DNA of 64,000 nt from Dreissena polymorpha. Its lineage: Eukaryota > Mollusca > Bivalvia > Myida > Dreissenidae. Below, one piece after another: positions 48,101-56,958 of the stretch. How positions within the stretch are numbered: the stretch's first letter is position 1; each line of letters opens with the position of its first letter. Position numbers and translations under genes: made by a program. The stretch lies in assembly GCF_020536995.1 (NCBI RefSeq), contig NC_068366.1, positions 23,661,264 through 23,725,263 on the forward strand, read 5' to 3'. A model generated the notes under the pieces. The model searched no databases. It saw nothing but the letters and a program-made list of their open reading frames with translations, and was not told where the DNA came from.

Positions 48101-51100
48101 AAGACCATCTCCCTGCATCATGAGCATACAATACTTAATCTTTTTGCTAAGCTGTTGTAGGCTAGCATACCTTATAATATTATACTTGTCTTAAAGTCAA
48201 TCCCAATGCTTTTGAGTGAATTATTTGGATGATTTTTTTTAATTATGGTAGAAAACTTTGTTGGTCCTGTATGTAGGTGTGAGTATGTTACGTAAAAACC
48301 TCATTAAATATTTAATTTAACATAAAACCATCGAATTTTAACAGCCATTTGTCTACAGCTGCTGAAGGGTCATAAGCTGTAACATCTGCAGTGCTGAGTT
48401 TGATCATCATGAGAGTTTGGTTTGGCTCCTTCACCAAATTTTAATTGAAACATTTTAAGATATTACAAAATAAAATGAAAACAGTTATATATCTGGATAC
48501 TCTGTTTTCATTCGAACTCCGGTGTAGATATTATCAGATCGCTACGAACTCCTGTGTAGGTGTTGACAGATCGTGGGAAGATCACAATGACCTGTGTTAA
48601 TGCCCTGCTTGCTTACAAATTAATCGGATATAACGAGAACCAAAAGTATATGGTATCGATTCTCTCCCTTTGCGAATCTACTCATATAGTGATGACGTAG
48701 TGTGTAATTTGCATTGACGACGCAGCAAAAATCTTCGAATACTGTATATGCACATACGTCATTCAAGAAATGCAACCAATGAAAACATGTTTTACATGAT
48801 TGAAGTATTCATAAATAACTCGGTAAATTCCCACTTTTGCCTTGAAACTTTTCTGGAAATAGCTTATGAAATTCCAAATTTCGCCATAATTTTATTACCG
48901 GACACGAGGTCCGGCAATATTAGAATCATTTCCGGATTTTCCAAATTATTATCGGAAAAATCCGAGGACCGACGATATTTCGGAAAGACTGCAATTTCTT
49001 GAAAATGCTGCTAAAATTTCCAATTTCAAAGCCATTGGCTATCTTCCCAAACAGCTGAAAAATAGCCCTGTATCTTTTGATTGATAGTTGATGCATAAAC
49101 ATCTTGTCATTGATTGTTGCTGCAAATACATCTATTGGTTTATTGTTGATGCAGATATATCTTTCATTGATTTTTAGCGAGGGTGTTTTCAGAGAAAACC
49201 CGAGCTATTGTCATAGCCAGCTCGTCCGCCGTCCACGTAGGCGTCGTGCTAAAACCTTAACATTGGCTCTAAAATCAAAGTGCTTCCACCTACAACTTTG
49301 TAACTTCATATGTAGATGCACCTTGATGAGTTCTACACGCCACATCCATTTTTGGGTCACTAGGTCAAAGGTCAAGGTCACTGTGACCTCTAATATCAAA
49401 CTTTAACATAGGCTCTAAAATCAAAGTGCTTCCACCTACAACTTTGAAACTTCATGTGTAGATGCACCTTGATGAGTTCTACAGGCCACACCCATTTTGG
49501 GTCACTAGGTCAAAGGTCAAGGTCACTGTGACCTCTAAAAAAAACAAAAAAAAACATTCTGACAAGCTTTCCCAGCCGAGCATGGCACCCGTTATGCGGT
49601 GCTCTTGTTTATGCAGATATATTGATTCATTGATTGTTGGTGCAGATAATCTTTTAATTGATTGTTGATGCAGATACATCTTGTCATTGATTATTGATGC
49701 AGATATATCTTGTCAATGATTGTTGGTGTGATGCATCTATTCATTGATTGTTGGTGCAGATATATATTGTCATTGATTGTTGGTGCAGACATACCTTGAC
49801 ATTGATTGTTTGTCAGGATATATCTTGTCATTGGTCTTAAACTTTTCCTGCTTATACATGTAAGCAAAGTGATAATGGCATTATGAAAGGGGCATAAAAC
49901 CTGAACAGCCTGCCAGTAACACTATTTAATCTCTGTTTGTTTTAAATTCCTATGCTCTGATACTGTGAATTGACATTATTTTTAGCAAGGCTGTTTTCGG
50001 AGAAAACCCGAGGTATTGTCATAGCCTGCTCGTCGTCCCCTGTCCGGGGTCGTGCTAAAACCTTTACATTGGCTCTAAAATCAAAGTGCTTCAAGCTACA
50101 ACTTTGAAACTTCATATGTAGATGCACCTTGATGAGTTTTACACGCCACACCCATTTTGGGTCACTAGGTCAAAGGTCAAGGTCACTGTGACCTCTAAAA
50201 AAAAAATAAAATCTGAAAAGCTTTCGCAGCCGAGTGTGGCACCCGTTATGTGGTGCTCTTGTTGGTAATTAACAATGAAAATTCACCACTGACAATAACT
50301 TTTTATAAAGTAAAATGTATCCATTATTTTGTAAAAAATAAACTTGCTAACAGCTATGATGTGAGATTACATTCATGAGTTGTCTACTTTTATTAGTCCA
50401 CGCCATTAGGAAACGATGTTGCTACTGATATTATTGAATATTTTGCTGTCAACCTGTTTCATCTATAATTCAGGAACATGCCTCTGAAAGAACCAAAGCA
50501 TCGTGGCAAGAAGCAACCAAAATCCAAGAAAAGCAAGAATGATGCGTAAGAGAAAATAAAATAAAATATTTCAGTAATATATTTATTGCTCTGACACGCA
50601 TGATAATACATAGATTCATAGATCATAAATGTACTGGTAATGAATATGGTGTCTGCTTAGCGATAGGGAAGTCACAGGTTCGATCTCTATTGTGGGTGCG
50701 TTCTTTAGAGTTCCCCCATAGACACCAAGTATTGGTTCTAGTCCCAGGAAACAGACTTAAACAGACAGCATTTCAAATAAGCCTTAGGCATTCTATGCCA
50801 TCAAACTAAAATAAATAGAGGATATTTGTTGGTTTCGTTGAAATATAGATTTTAATTCAAGAGTGATTATAGAAAATAATATTTTTGCCATGAGTGAAAA
50901 TACATGTTTTCTATGATCACGAGTGAATTAAAATCGATGTTCCATCGAAGCCAACAAATTTTCTTTTTATTGTTTGCTTTTCTCACTGTTTATTTACATT
51001 GTTAGATAGTTTAAATAGAGAATTTCGCTGGAATATTGATGTCATTTCACAGTAAAACAGTGAAAACTATCAATATTTTTCACTGTTATTTTTCACTGCT

Positions 51101-54100
51101 TGAAACAGTGAATTATCAGTTTTATTTCACTGATATTTCTATATAAAACCACTGGAAAGCAGAAAATATATAGGTATAAACTAAATGTACTGGTTGTGAC
51201 TATACTGTTCTGGGGTGAATTCATACAAATTGTCTTTTTGAAGCATCGGAGGCTTGGCTAGGTTGAAATTATAAGTAAGCTTGTTTTTCAGGATTATCTT
51301 TTTAAAGGATTTTGTCAAACTTTAGTCTCTCTAAGGCCATTCTTTTTTGTTGTTTGGTAGATGAGAATTTTGGTTGGAGGCTGCAGTAGGAGGTAACAAT
51401 AATGAAATGTTTAACTCCTCATTCATGCTTTCATCCAAGTTCAAACATACATGTATATATCAACATTGGATTTGTTGCCCTGAAAAAAAAAACCAGATGA
51501 ATACTGAATTAATATGATGTGGAAATACATCCTATCTGATTGGTGACTGTTAAATTGTAAGAAATACTAATAGTTTATTGTGAAAATCACTTATTGATTT
51601 TGTATGACTGAGATTGCTTTTGTATGACATAAAATAAGAAACATTTCAGGACTTTCATAATTTGTAATCTTATTATAAAAGTATATGATCAATATCAATT
51701 CATATGTGAAAATAATAACTTTATCCCAACTTAAAAGCTTCTCTACAGTACTAGAAAAGCAATGTTGCAGCAATTGTGAAAATAGAGTCTTAAAAACAAA
51801 TGTGGAGTACAATATAGATTGCACTTGTAATAGATAATTTTATTTTTGTAGGTATGATCCAAACCCTGGTGGTATTTGTAGAGATTTCCGCCTGAAATCA
51901 GATCCAAGCCTCCCTGTTATAGTAACCAATGCTGCTGGGGACGCCGTCACCAGTGGGGGTGGTGATATGGAACCCTTGTGTATGGGGGACAATGTCACCA
52001 GTGGAGGTGGGGATACGGAACCCCAGTGTACAGTGAAAGGGACTGGGGACGTAGCAGGGCCACAGAACACCTCATCTGATGGCCAACTGGTGGATGACTA
52101 CACTGAGCAGGTAGTCTGGTTATCTTCTTGTGCTGTGTTTTGAATAGGCTTTTTCAACTTACCAGTATATTGTAATTTAATGTAAGAAGAATTTCTTTCA
52201 ATGTTACAATTATTATTTTCGGCTAAGCCAATATTAGTGCTGCAACAATACGCCAAAAACCGTATTGCAATATATTGTCAGTTCAAAAACCCGTATTGCA
52301 ATATATCGCAATATATTGCTAACTTGTACCAAAATTATAACTTGCCAATTACACAATAATCCCATAAATTCCAATTTTAAAGCAAATTCTGGTAAATATT
52401 TACTATAAATGTGCTCAAGAATAATAAGAAACACAAACATTTGCAAATTTTCTTAAGTATCAAATACATTTTTGCAATTGTTACTATTTAAAGATGTGAT
52501 GAAATAACGTCCAACCGGGGCGTTTTTCCCACTGAACACGCGTAATTCAGCTGACGTGATGTTCCCGTTTTTATACAACACAAAATACACCCATACTTTC
52601 CATGCGACGTTCTACATGTCTGTATAATTTTCGCGCGCTTTTTATTGAGACAAAGGATAAAGCACTTTTTATTTGACGCTATAATTTTTTATTGTCGCGT
52701 TAGCATTCAAATTTGGAAGCGTATTTCCGAAATTCGGATTACAAATAATGCTCAAATCAGAATCGAACGAAACATTTACAGCTGTGCGCAATTAATTCAA
52801 CGATAATCTGTTCAAAAGCATCGAATGAATGCTCCCATGTAACAACGCTACTCCGTATAATACACTTTTTAGAATGCTTTTTTTACGTAAAAAATAATTT
52901 ACACTGCTTTGTTTTGTTTACCTTTTTATCATTATTTCGGATGGCTTTTCTGGACGAAATGTGAATGAATTTTTGTAAAATTTTCGTACCGGTATGATGA
53001 AAATCATATCGCAATACAATATGCGGATTGCGTATTGCGATATATACCGATATACCGGTATATTGTTGCAGCCCTAGCCAATATATTGTCCAATGTTAAA
53101 TACTATAATACGACATTATTACAATTTAATTGCATGCAAACGGGGCTTAATGCATGTGCATAAAGTGTCGTCCAAGATTAGCCTGTGCAGTGTGCGCAGG
53201 CTAATCCTGGACAACACTTTTAGCCTAAACAGGTTGTTTTTTTTTAAAGAAAAATACTTTCTGTATGGAAATAAACCATAGAAGGGGACTGCACAGACTA
53301 ATCTGGGACGACATGTTACGCAAATACATTAAGACTGGTTTTCCTAAAGTGAGGTTCATTTATTTATTTTCATAATTCTATAACCCTTTATATTAGTCAT
53401 GTCCTGGGTTTTAGGCATAAACTTCAAATAACTGCCTATTCCTGTATTGCATTTTAGGTGATTCAGAAGGCTATGACCATGGCTATTAATGATGGTTTGT
53501 CCCAGTCCGCCATCATGGAAGTGATAGAAGACGTCACATCTATCACCAAGGTAACACCAAGGAAGCAGACACAGCCCACCACGGTTGACCTTACCCAGAC
53601 ACCACGGTCCCGGTTCAACCAGCTGGCCATCGGTTTTAACTACCACAGTGAGGTGGTTGCTAAGGAGTCCCGGAAGACGCCATTTGGAGAAATATACCAG
53701 CCTGTGCAGGCTTCGAAATCTCCAGAGGATCATCTGGCAGTGGGGTTCAGTTTCCACGCTAACCAGCTCTTGAAAGACGCTCGAAGGACGGAATGCGGTG
53801 AAGTCATAATACCTGGCGTTATTGTCACCCCAGGAAAACGCACACGTGATCAGTTGGCTGTTGGGTTCAGTTACCATGCCAACGAACTAGCCAAGGACAT
53901 TTCAGTTGATGCTGGTAAAAATGAGGCGGAAGAAAATGAAAAATCCAGCAAAGAGGATGTTCCCCTTATTGAAACTTTGGAGAAGGATCTCCATGTTGAT
54001 ATTGAAGATATAAAGAAAGGCAGGAAATTGTTTCAGGACACGTATGCTATTGGGTTCAGCTACCACTCTGATCTTGCAATAAATAAACAGCTAGTGGAAA

Positions 54101-54234
54101 TCAACGGTAACATGGACAGTGAATTTGCTTCAAGTTTGGTCCAGGATGCAGCGTTTGACGAGGATCGTAACCTGGCAGAGATTGAGTCAGAATTACCTCC
54201 CTTGGGTCGTCTGCCTGCAGGAAGTGTCTGGTAG
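35865..54234 (+). CDS. CCCH zinc-finger protein with C-terminal repeats, family not recognised
   Basis: Eight exons can be joined with consistent phase and GT-AG borders: 35865(or 35886)-36132, 37272-37835, 42996-43100, 43580-43815, 47552-47619, 50474-50545, 51852-52110, 53458-54234. The product is about 780 residues: a polar/acidic N-terminal half, one CCCH finger (CKYFKKGQKCWKDKKCPFAH, CX8CX5CX3H), a helical block (YATYLDYALAMTEHGRQIAA ... NLGWMKEARYLAEMFYDNGW), a Lys-rich segment (KHRGKKQPKSKKSK), a Gly/Thr linker, and four diverged repeats at the end. No signal peptide or membrane segment. CCCH fingers commonly bind RNA, so an RNA-associated role is plausible but only inferred. The true start may lie upstream: the first exon has ATG at 35865 but also a usable acceptor at 35885. 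No lesions were seen, so the gene looks functional. Confidence 0.8.
36716..36976 (+). mobile_element. Helentron-like element (TGCCCCC hairpin family) a
   Basis: 5' TGCCCCCGAAGTGTGGCATA, one unit with GATATTTGGGATGCATGTG, a run of AGGTCA half-sites, 3' hairpin GTGTTTCTGACAAACAC then ATCTCTTGTT. Confidence 0.65.
36982..37242 (+). mobile_element. Helentron-like element (TGCCCCC hairpin family) b
   Basis: Second copy immediately after the first, starting ATGTCCCCGGTAGGGTGGCA and ending with the same hairpin and CTCTTGTT at 37242. The two are separated by a few T-rich bases. Confidence 0.65.
37272..37835 (+). CDS. CCCH gene, acidic low-complexity exon
   Basis: Acceptor tttattttccag; donor gtacct. 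It encodes about 188 residues rich in Asp, Glu, Lys, Asn and Ser, with no folded domain visible, so it is probably disordered. Phase 1 at both ends. Confidence 0.75.
38537..40816 (+). mobile_element. Helentron-like element (AGCTCACCTG family), nested
   Basis: 5' hairpin arms AGCTCACCTGA / CAGGTAAGC at 38538-38562. Units contain 'TTGTAAACACTCTAGAAG' and 'ATGGCCGCCAGTGGGCGG'. The 3' end is AGGGCTATCTTGGCCCT then CTTGTT. The host reads ACTTTT before it and GCTATATTGAAG after it, matching ACTTTTGCAATATTGAAG of uninterrupted units with no target duplication. A further array (39372-40686) is nested inside. Confidence 0.65.
39372..40686 (+). repeat. Helentron-like core array, about eight 145-bp units
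   Basis: Begins ATGCCCCCCCCCC with a hairpin-like partner GAAGAGGGGG. It consists of about eight units of about 143-145 bases with GGTTTCCGGATGATAACTCA, GGATCATGAAACTTCATAG and AGGTCAAAGGTCAAGGTCAC. The usual 3' hairpin and CTTGTT are not seen, so it is 3'-truncated or replaced at its right end. Confidence 0.75.
41057..41423. other. decayed repeat in CCCH intron 2
   Basis: Degenerate units (CAACATGAAACTTCATGG, 'AGAGTTAT(A/T)GCCCTTT') like those in other Helentron-like cores, without recognisable ends. Confidence 0.4.
41424..42586 (+). mobile_element. Helitron-like element, copy 3
   Basis: The uninterrupted copy: A|TCCCCATGC start, six 150-base units at about 41670-42530, 3' hairpins and CATTTCTAG|T end. 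It serves as the empty-site reference for copies 1 and 2. Confidence 0.75.
41670..42530. repeat. 150-bp tandem units, array 3
   Basis: Six units with CAATCTCAACTATG spaced 148-153 bases apart. Short open frames across it are translations of the repeat. Confidence 0.85.
42775..42960. mobile_element. palindrome-bearing MITE (GATTAGCCTGTGCA family)
   Basis: Outer inverted ends (GAAAACTGGGC...GCCTTAAAACCAGTTTTC) and inner phrases TGTCATCCCAGATTGGCCTG / AGGCTAATCTGAGATGACA that pair with each other. Other copies: 43120-43390, 53135-53360, 61500-61700; fragments near 35215 and 60060. Confidence 0.65.
42996..43100 (+). CDS. CCCH gene, zinc-finger exon
   Basis: Acceptor ggatttgcag; donor gtaccc. 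A 35-residue exon that is almost exactly one CCCH finger, with basic residues KRDRKV ahead of it. Phase 1 at both ends, so the finger is a symmetric exon that could be skipped without changing the frame. Confidence 0.85.
43120..43390. mobile_element. palindrome-bearing MITE, copy in CCCH intron 3
   Basis: Starts GGGAAAATTTGGCTTAATGC and ends GCATTAAGCCCTGTTTTCCC, clear inverted ends. It fills most of the short intron between the zinc-finger exon and the helical exon. Confidence 0.65.
43580..43815 (+). CDS. CCCH gene, helical exon
   Basis: Acceptor ttttttgtag; donor gtatgc. A charged start (DKENVSEKEKEQS) then a helix-rich segment, YATYLDYALAMTEHGRQIAA through DLVYKLGYMRSTDRESISNA. It enters in phase 1 and ends in phase 0. 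Confidence 0.8.
45336..46199. mobile_element. hAT-like element with 8-bp target duplication CCTTGACC
   Basis: Inverted ends (CATACATGCCATA at the left, TATGGCATGTATG at the right) and an exact 8-base CCTTGACC on both sides (45328-45335 and 46200-46207). Both subterminal zones carry repeated 'CCGGGACA' / 'TGTCCCGG' phrases in opposite orientation. No transposase is visible. Confidence 0.7.
46345..46720. repeat. poly-C/poly-T low-complexity region
   Basis: Runs of C broken by T-runs and by two copies of TCTCACAAATGACCACCAC, so a unit of about 210 bases is duplicated within it. Confidence 0.85.
46893..47205. repeat. tandem duplication of about 150 bases
   Basis: Two direct copies starting ATGGAAAGCTCTCTT and ending GATTGACTCCATGTT followed by AGTAGGAAATCAT, differing at only a few positions, in CCCH intron 4. 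Confidence 0.85.
47318..47440 (+). mobile_element. tRNA-derived SINE in CCCH intron 4
   Basis: tRNA-like head with GTGTCGACCAGGGATCGGGA and B-box GGTTCAATCC, then the shared body GCGTTCTTTAGATCTC, ACACCAAGTACTGGCTCTA and CCAGGAAACACAC. Truncated tail. Confidence 0.7.
47552..47619 (+). CDS. CCCH gene, short helical exon
   Basis: Acceptor tctcaatgtag; donor gtaatg. It encodes NLGWMKEARYLAEMFYDNGW plus IDE, continuing the helical block. The last codon is completed by the next exon. Confidence 0.75.
49085..49840. repeat. ATTGATTGTTGGTGCAGATA minisatellite, interrupted
   Basis: Imperfect units of about 30-34 bases (CTTGTCATTGATTGTTG, GTGCAGATATAT) at 49085-49173 and 49609-49840. A Helentron-like element (49174-49608) splits the array. 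Confidence 0.75.
49174..49608 (+). mobile_element. Helentron-like element (AGCGAGGG family) a
   Basis: 5' hairpin arms AGCGAGGGTGTTTTC / GAAAACCCGAGCT, two units with AAGTGCTTCCACCTACAACT and AGGTCAAAGGTCAAGGTCAC, 3' hairpin GCACCCGTTATGCGGTGC then TCTTGTT. Confidence 0.7.
49981..50263 (+). mobile_element. Helentron-like element (AGCGAGGG family) b
   Basis: Second, shorter copy with one core unit: 5' AGCAAGGCTGTTTTCGGAGA, 3' hairpin GCACCCGTTATGTGGTGC then TCTTGTT. Confidence 0.7.
50474..50545 (+). CDS. CCCH gene, Lys-rich exon
   Basis: Acceptor ctataattcag; donor gtaaga. It encodes NMPLKEPKHRGKKQPKSKKS plus KNDA, a basic patch that could be a nuclear localisation signal or an RNA contact. 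Phase fits both neighbours. Confidence 0.7.
50620..50820 (+). mobile_element. tRNA-derived SINE in CCCH intron 6
   Basis: The best preserved copy: head GCTTAGCGATAGGGAAG, B-box GGTTCGATCTC, body GCGTTCTTTAGAG, ACACCAAGTATTGGTTCTA, CAGGAAACAGACTT, tail TTCTATGCCATCAAACTAAA. Confidence 0.75.
50822..50965. mobile_element. small foldback MITE
   Basis: Arms of about 60 bases pair: ATTTGTTGGTTTCGTTGAAA...GATTTTAATTCA at the left, TGAATTAAAATCGATG...GAAGCCAACAAATTTT at the right. It lies directly after the SINE. Confidence 0.75.
51852..52110 (+). CDS. CCCH gene, linker exon
   Basis: Acceptor tatttttgtag; donor gtagtc. YDPNPGGICRDFRLKSD is followed by two similar units, VTSGGGDMEPLC and VTSGGGDTEPQC, suggesting a small internal duplication, then an acidic end. 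Confidence 0.75.
52235..53076. mobile_element. hAT-like element with exact 8-bp duplication GCCAATAT
   Basis: Ends TAGTGCTGCAACAATAC and GTATATTGTTGCAGCCCTA resemble hAT termini (TAGGGCTGCAAC type). GCCAATAT stands on both sides (52227-52234 and 53077-53084). Subterminal 'GTATTGCAATATAT' repeats occur at both ends. No transposase. The central block 52484-52830 is shared with the Tc1-like element at 24446-25761 and with 23290-24060. Confidence 0.85.
53135..53360. mobile_element. palindrome-bearing MITE in CCCH intron 7
   Basis: Inverted ends (AAACGGGGCTTAATGCATGT, ATACATTAAGACTGGTTTTC), internal palindrome GATTAGCCTGTGCA...TGCGCAGGCTAATC. Confidence 0.7.
53458..54234 (+). CDS. CCCH gene, last exon with four repeats
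   Basis: Acceptor tgcattttag. It begins VIQKAMTMAINDGLSQSAIM, then gives four diverged copies of a motif of about 25-35 residues: NQLAIGFNYHSEVVAKESRK, DHLAVGFSFHANQLLKDARR, DQLAVGFSYHANELAKD and DTYAIGFSYHSDLAINKQ. The first two are followed by T-x-x-GE. The exon ends PLGRLPAGSVW and TAG. AATAAA follows about 350 bases downstream. I do not recognise the repeat. Confidence 0.85.
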   Translation: MIQKAMTMAINDGLSQSAIMEVIEDVTSITKVTPRKQTQPTTVDLTQTPRSRFNQLAIGFNYHSEVVAKESRKTPFGEIYQPVQASKSPEDHLAVGFSFHANQLLKDARRTECGEVIIPGVIVTPGKRTRDQLAVGFSYHANELAKDISVDAGKNEAEENEKSSKEDVPLIETLEKDLHVDIEDIKKGRKLFQDTYAIGFSYHSDLAINKQLVEINGNMDSEFASSLVQDAAFDEDRNLAEIESELPPLGRLPAGSVW

Positions 54235-54584
54235 AATAAATAAGATATAGCGTGTTTTCGAAAACTGTTCAAAATAGAATTCCTCAAAATGTTGCCAAGC
54301 AAAGTTGTGTGCTCGGTTATTAGTATGTACTAAAAATGTTTCTTAAAGTCCTCAGGAAAATAACAAAGATATTTGAATAACTAAAAAATTTCGTGTATGT
54401 GTGGCAAATTGATAAATTCCGATGTCTTTGTTACTTGTTACAATGTAATGTAGTGTACAGTGCAATTTTACTTGTCTCATTTGACTTGTTTGTATTTGAT
54501 GTTGTTAATGTTAATCAGTATTAACGAAGTGGGTTTGATTTCTTTGTTTGTTTGATATTGTATACCTGTACAGTATTGTTTGTT

Positions 54585-54590
54585 AATAAA
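54585..54590 (+). promoter_or_regulatory. polyadenylation signal of CCCH gene
   Basis: AATAAA about 350 bases after the stop at 54234, within AT-rich 3' UTR-like sequence and followed by an A-run. Confidence 0.6.
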
Positions 54591-54599
54591 AAAAAATTC

Positions 54600-55553
54600 A
54601 TAATGTGTTATTACCTTTTGTTTAAATCTGTCTTGTCTACCAATGCTTATTTGGACTGTAAATCTACATTGAAAAACTTCACAAGAAGTTAACTCAGATG
54701 ATTATTCAGAAACTGGCATCTTAAGATAATGATGAGTGTTCACCAATTGTTAATCGTTTTACTGTGTACTGCTATTGCTGTTTATCTTCATGTTAATTAT
54801 TAAAATATGTTGGTTACTGAAGTCATTGCATTTATCATTATGTAAATGATACTTCAATGTTGTTTATGTGTACAGCTCTCAACTATTTAAGCTGCTATAT
54901 GGACTTTTATGGCCCTGGTAGAGTGGCATATAGCAATCGGACTGTCCCTCTGTCAGTCCAGCATTCCATTTCCGGATATTTTTTCCTAAACTCTTATTTA
55001 GATATTTATGTGAATTTTGGTGTGTTGCCTGCATGACTTTCCGATCAAGGCTGTTTTTAATGCAGTTATGAGACAGAAAGTGGAATGAGGGGGCATCATG
55101 ATCTTGCCATTGGTATGTGCCATATCTGACAAAATTTGTTCAGATTGCTTTGATTAAAAATGTTCTGACAGAATATGTGAACATTCATGTGCATATTCCT
55201 ACAGAAAGTTGAAGTAAGGCCAAAATATACTAACCCATGAAATTAAAATATATAGCACATTAGTGACTTTATTATCTAACAATATAGATAACTATAACGT
55301 TTGTGCAGTCTTTCATGTTTTTTTTCCGTTTTGACTGCTTGCATTCAGGACTTGTGTCTCAAATAGTATTGATTTTATAAATGCAGATGTTTGTTGCAGT
55401 TAACTCATGTCTTATGTTTACTAGGAATTTTCAGCAAGAGTATGTCTGAAGTGTCATGTAAATGCATGAAAAGGTTTGTATTTCTGTGTAATACTAATGG
55501 TATTAGAGAGTTATTGCCCTTATGTCAATTTTCTTGTGGAGCATTATGCCCTT
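54600..55553. other. intergenic; no gene recognised
   Basis: AT-rich. A fragment of the TGGCATATAGCA family (54905-55110) lies inside. Confidence 0.4.
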
Positions 55554-55652
55554 AGCTATCACCGCCAAAGGCGGAGGGATATCATTTTGGCGATGTCTGT
55601 CACAAACTTTGTAGTTATTGTGGGGGATATCAATTCAACAACTTTGCTTGTT
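55554..55652 (+). mobile_element. minimal Helentron-like element
   Basis: Only about 99 bases: 5' hairpin CCGCCAAAGGCGG at 55562-55574, no tandem core, and 3' GGGGGATATCAATTCAACAA then CTTTGCTTGTT. A 3' fragment of the same family lies near 42650-42685. Confidence 0.5.
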
Positions 55653-55743
55653 TTAAAGGTATTTAGATAAAAATTGGTACATTGATGGGGAACATGGAGA
55701 GGATGTAAAGAGTACACACAACCCTCCTAATGTTTCATTGCCT

Positions 55744-56042
55744 TTTAGCCCCTGAAGGAGGGCATATAGTGATAGCACAGTCCGTCTGTCTGTCACACTT
55801 TGCGTTTAGGTTTCGAAAAATGCTCATAACTTTTGTCGCTTCAGATGTGACATTCATATTTGGTATGCATGTGTATACGGACCAGGCCTTTCCATACGCT
55901 CACAAATTTTGACCCCTTTTACCTTGAACTTTGGGTCTGCGTTTAGGTTTTGAAAAATGCGTTTAGGTTTCGAAAAATGCTAATTATTTCTATCAAAGCG
56001 TTTATCAGGGGCATATGTCATCCTATGGAAACAGCACTTGTT
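55744..56042 (+). mobile_element. Helentron-like element (TAGCCCCTGAAGG family)
   Basis: 5' TAGCCCCTGAAGGAGGGCAT, core 'GCGTTTAGGTTTCGAAAAATG' type phrases, end AACAGCACTTGTT. Confidence 0.5.
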
Positions 56043-56473
56043 TTTATATATTCCTGAAATGGGCTATAAAGTATTGAAGTGAATCAAATGACATTTCATA
56101 AACTTATAGAGGGATACAAGATTAACACAGAAATCGCAGTAAAGTCATTGTGCAGCAGATCTTAACTCCTTTTTTGAAGGTATTTAAATAAAGTGGAGTA
56201 CATTGACAGAAGACATTGAGAAGTGGCGAGTTAAAGAACCAAAACTCTTATCAGTATTTTAGGAGTTATTGTCTTTGGGTAATTATCCCGGCTGGAAATT
56301 TTTTCAGAGGGGATAAAGTAATATTCTTCATCCGTCTGTCCGTCCGTCCGAAACATTGTCCAGAGCGTAACTCCAAATCTATTCAATGGATTTACTTTAA
56401 ACTTAGAATATAAACAGGTGGCAACTAGGAGAAGTGCAGTGACCAAGAACCATAACTCTATCTACCTTAGTTT

Positions 56474-56958
56474 TTAGCTCACCTGTCACAAAGTGACATG
56501 GTGAGCTTATGTGATCATGTGATGTGCGTACGGGCGTGCGTCCGTCAACAATTTGTTTGTGTAGACAGTAGAGGTCACAGTTTTCATCCAATCTTTATGA
56601 AATTTCTTCAGAATGTTAATCTTGATATAATCTGGGTTGGGATTGTATTTGGGTCATCTGGGGTCAAAAAATAGGTCACTAGGTCAAATTATAGATAAAC
56701 CTTGTCTAGACAATAGATGTCACAGTTTTCATCCAATCTTTATAAAATATGATCAGAATGTTTATCTTGATAAAATCTGGGTCAGGATTGTATTTGGGTC
56801 ATCTGGGGTAAAAGCTAGGTCAAATAATAGAAAAACCTATAGACAATGTAGGTAACAGTTTTCATCCAATCTTAATGAAATTTGGTCAGAATGTTTATCT
56901 TGATGAAATCTAGGTTGGGATTGTATATGGGTCATCTAAGGTCAAAACAAGGTCACTA
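56474..56958 (+). mobile_element. Helentron-like element (AGCTCACCTG family), 3' lost
   Basis: 5' hairpin arms AGCTCACCTGTCAC / GTGACATGGTGAGCT. Three units of about 120-135 bases (CACAGTTTTCATCCAATCTT, GATTGTATTTGGGTCATCTG). In place of a 3' hairpin it runs directly into a minisatellite. Confidence 0.65.

Larger units (their letters stand above)
47620..50473. other. CCCH intron 5: repeats, no further exon seen
   Basis: It holds a 'TTCCCAATTGGGAAAA' element fragment (47640-47860), AT-rich sequence (47860-48860), a second fragment with GGACACGAGGTCCGGCAATA (48900-49060), a minisatellite and two Helentron-like elements. Confidence 0.5.
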
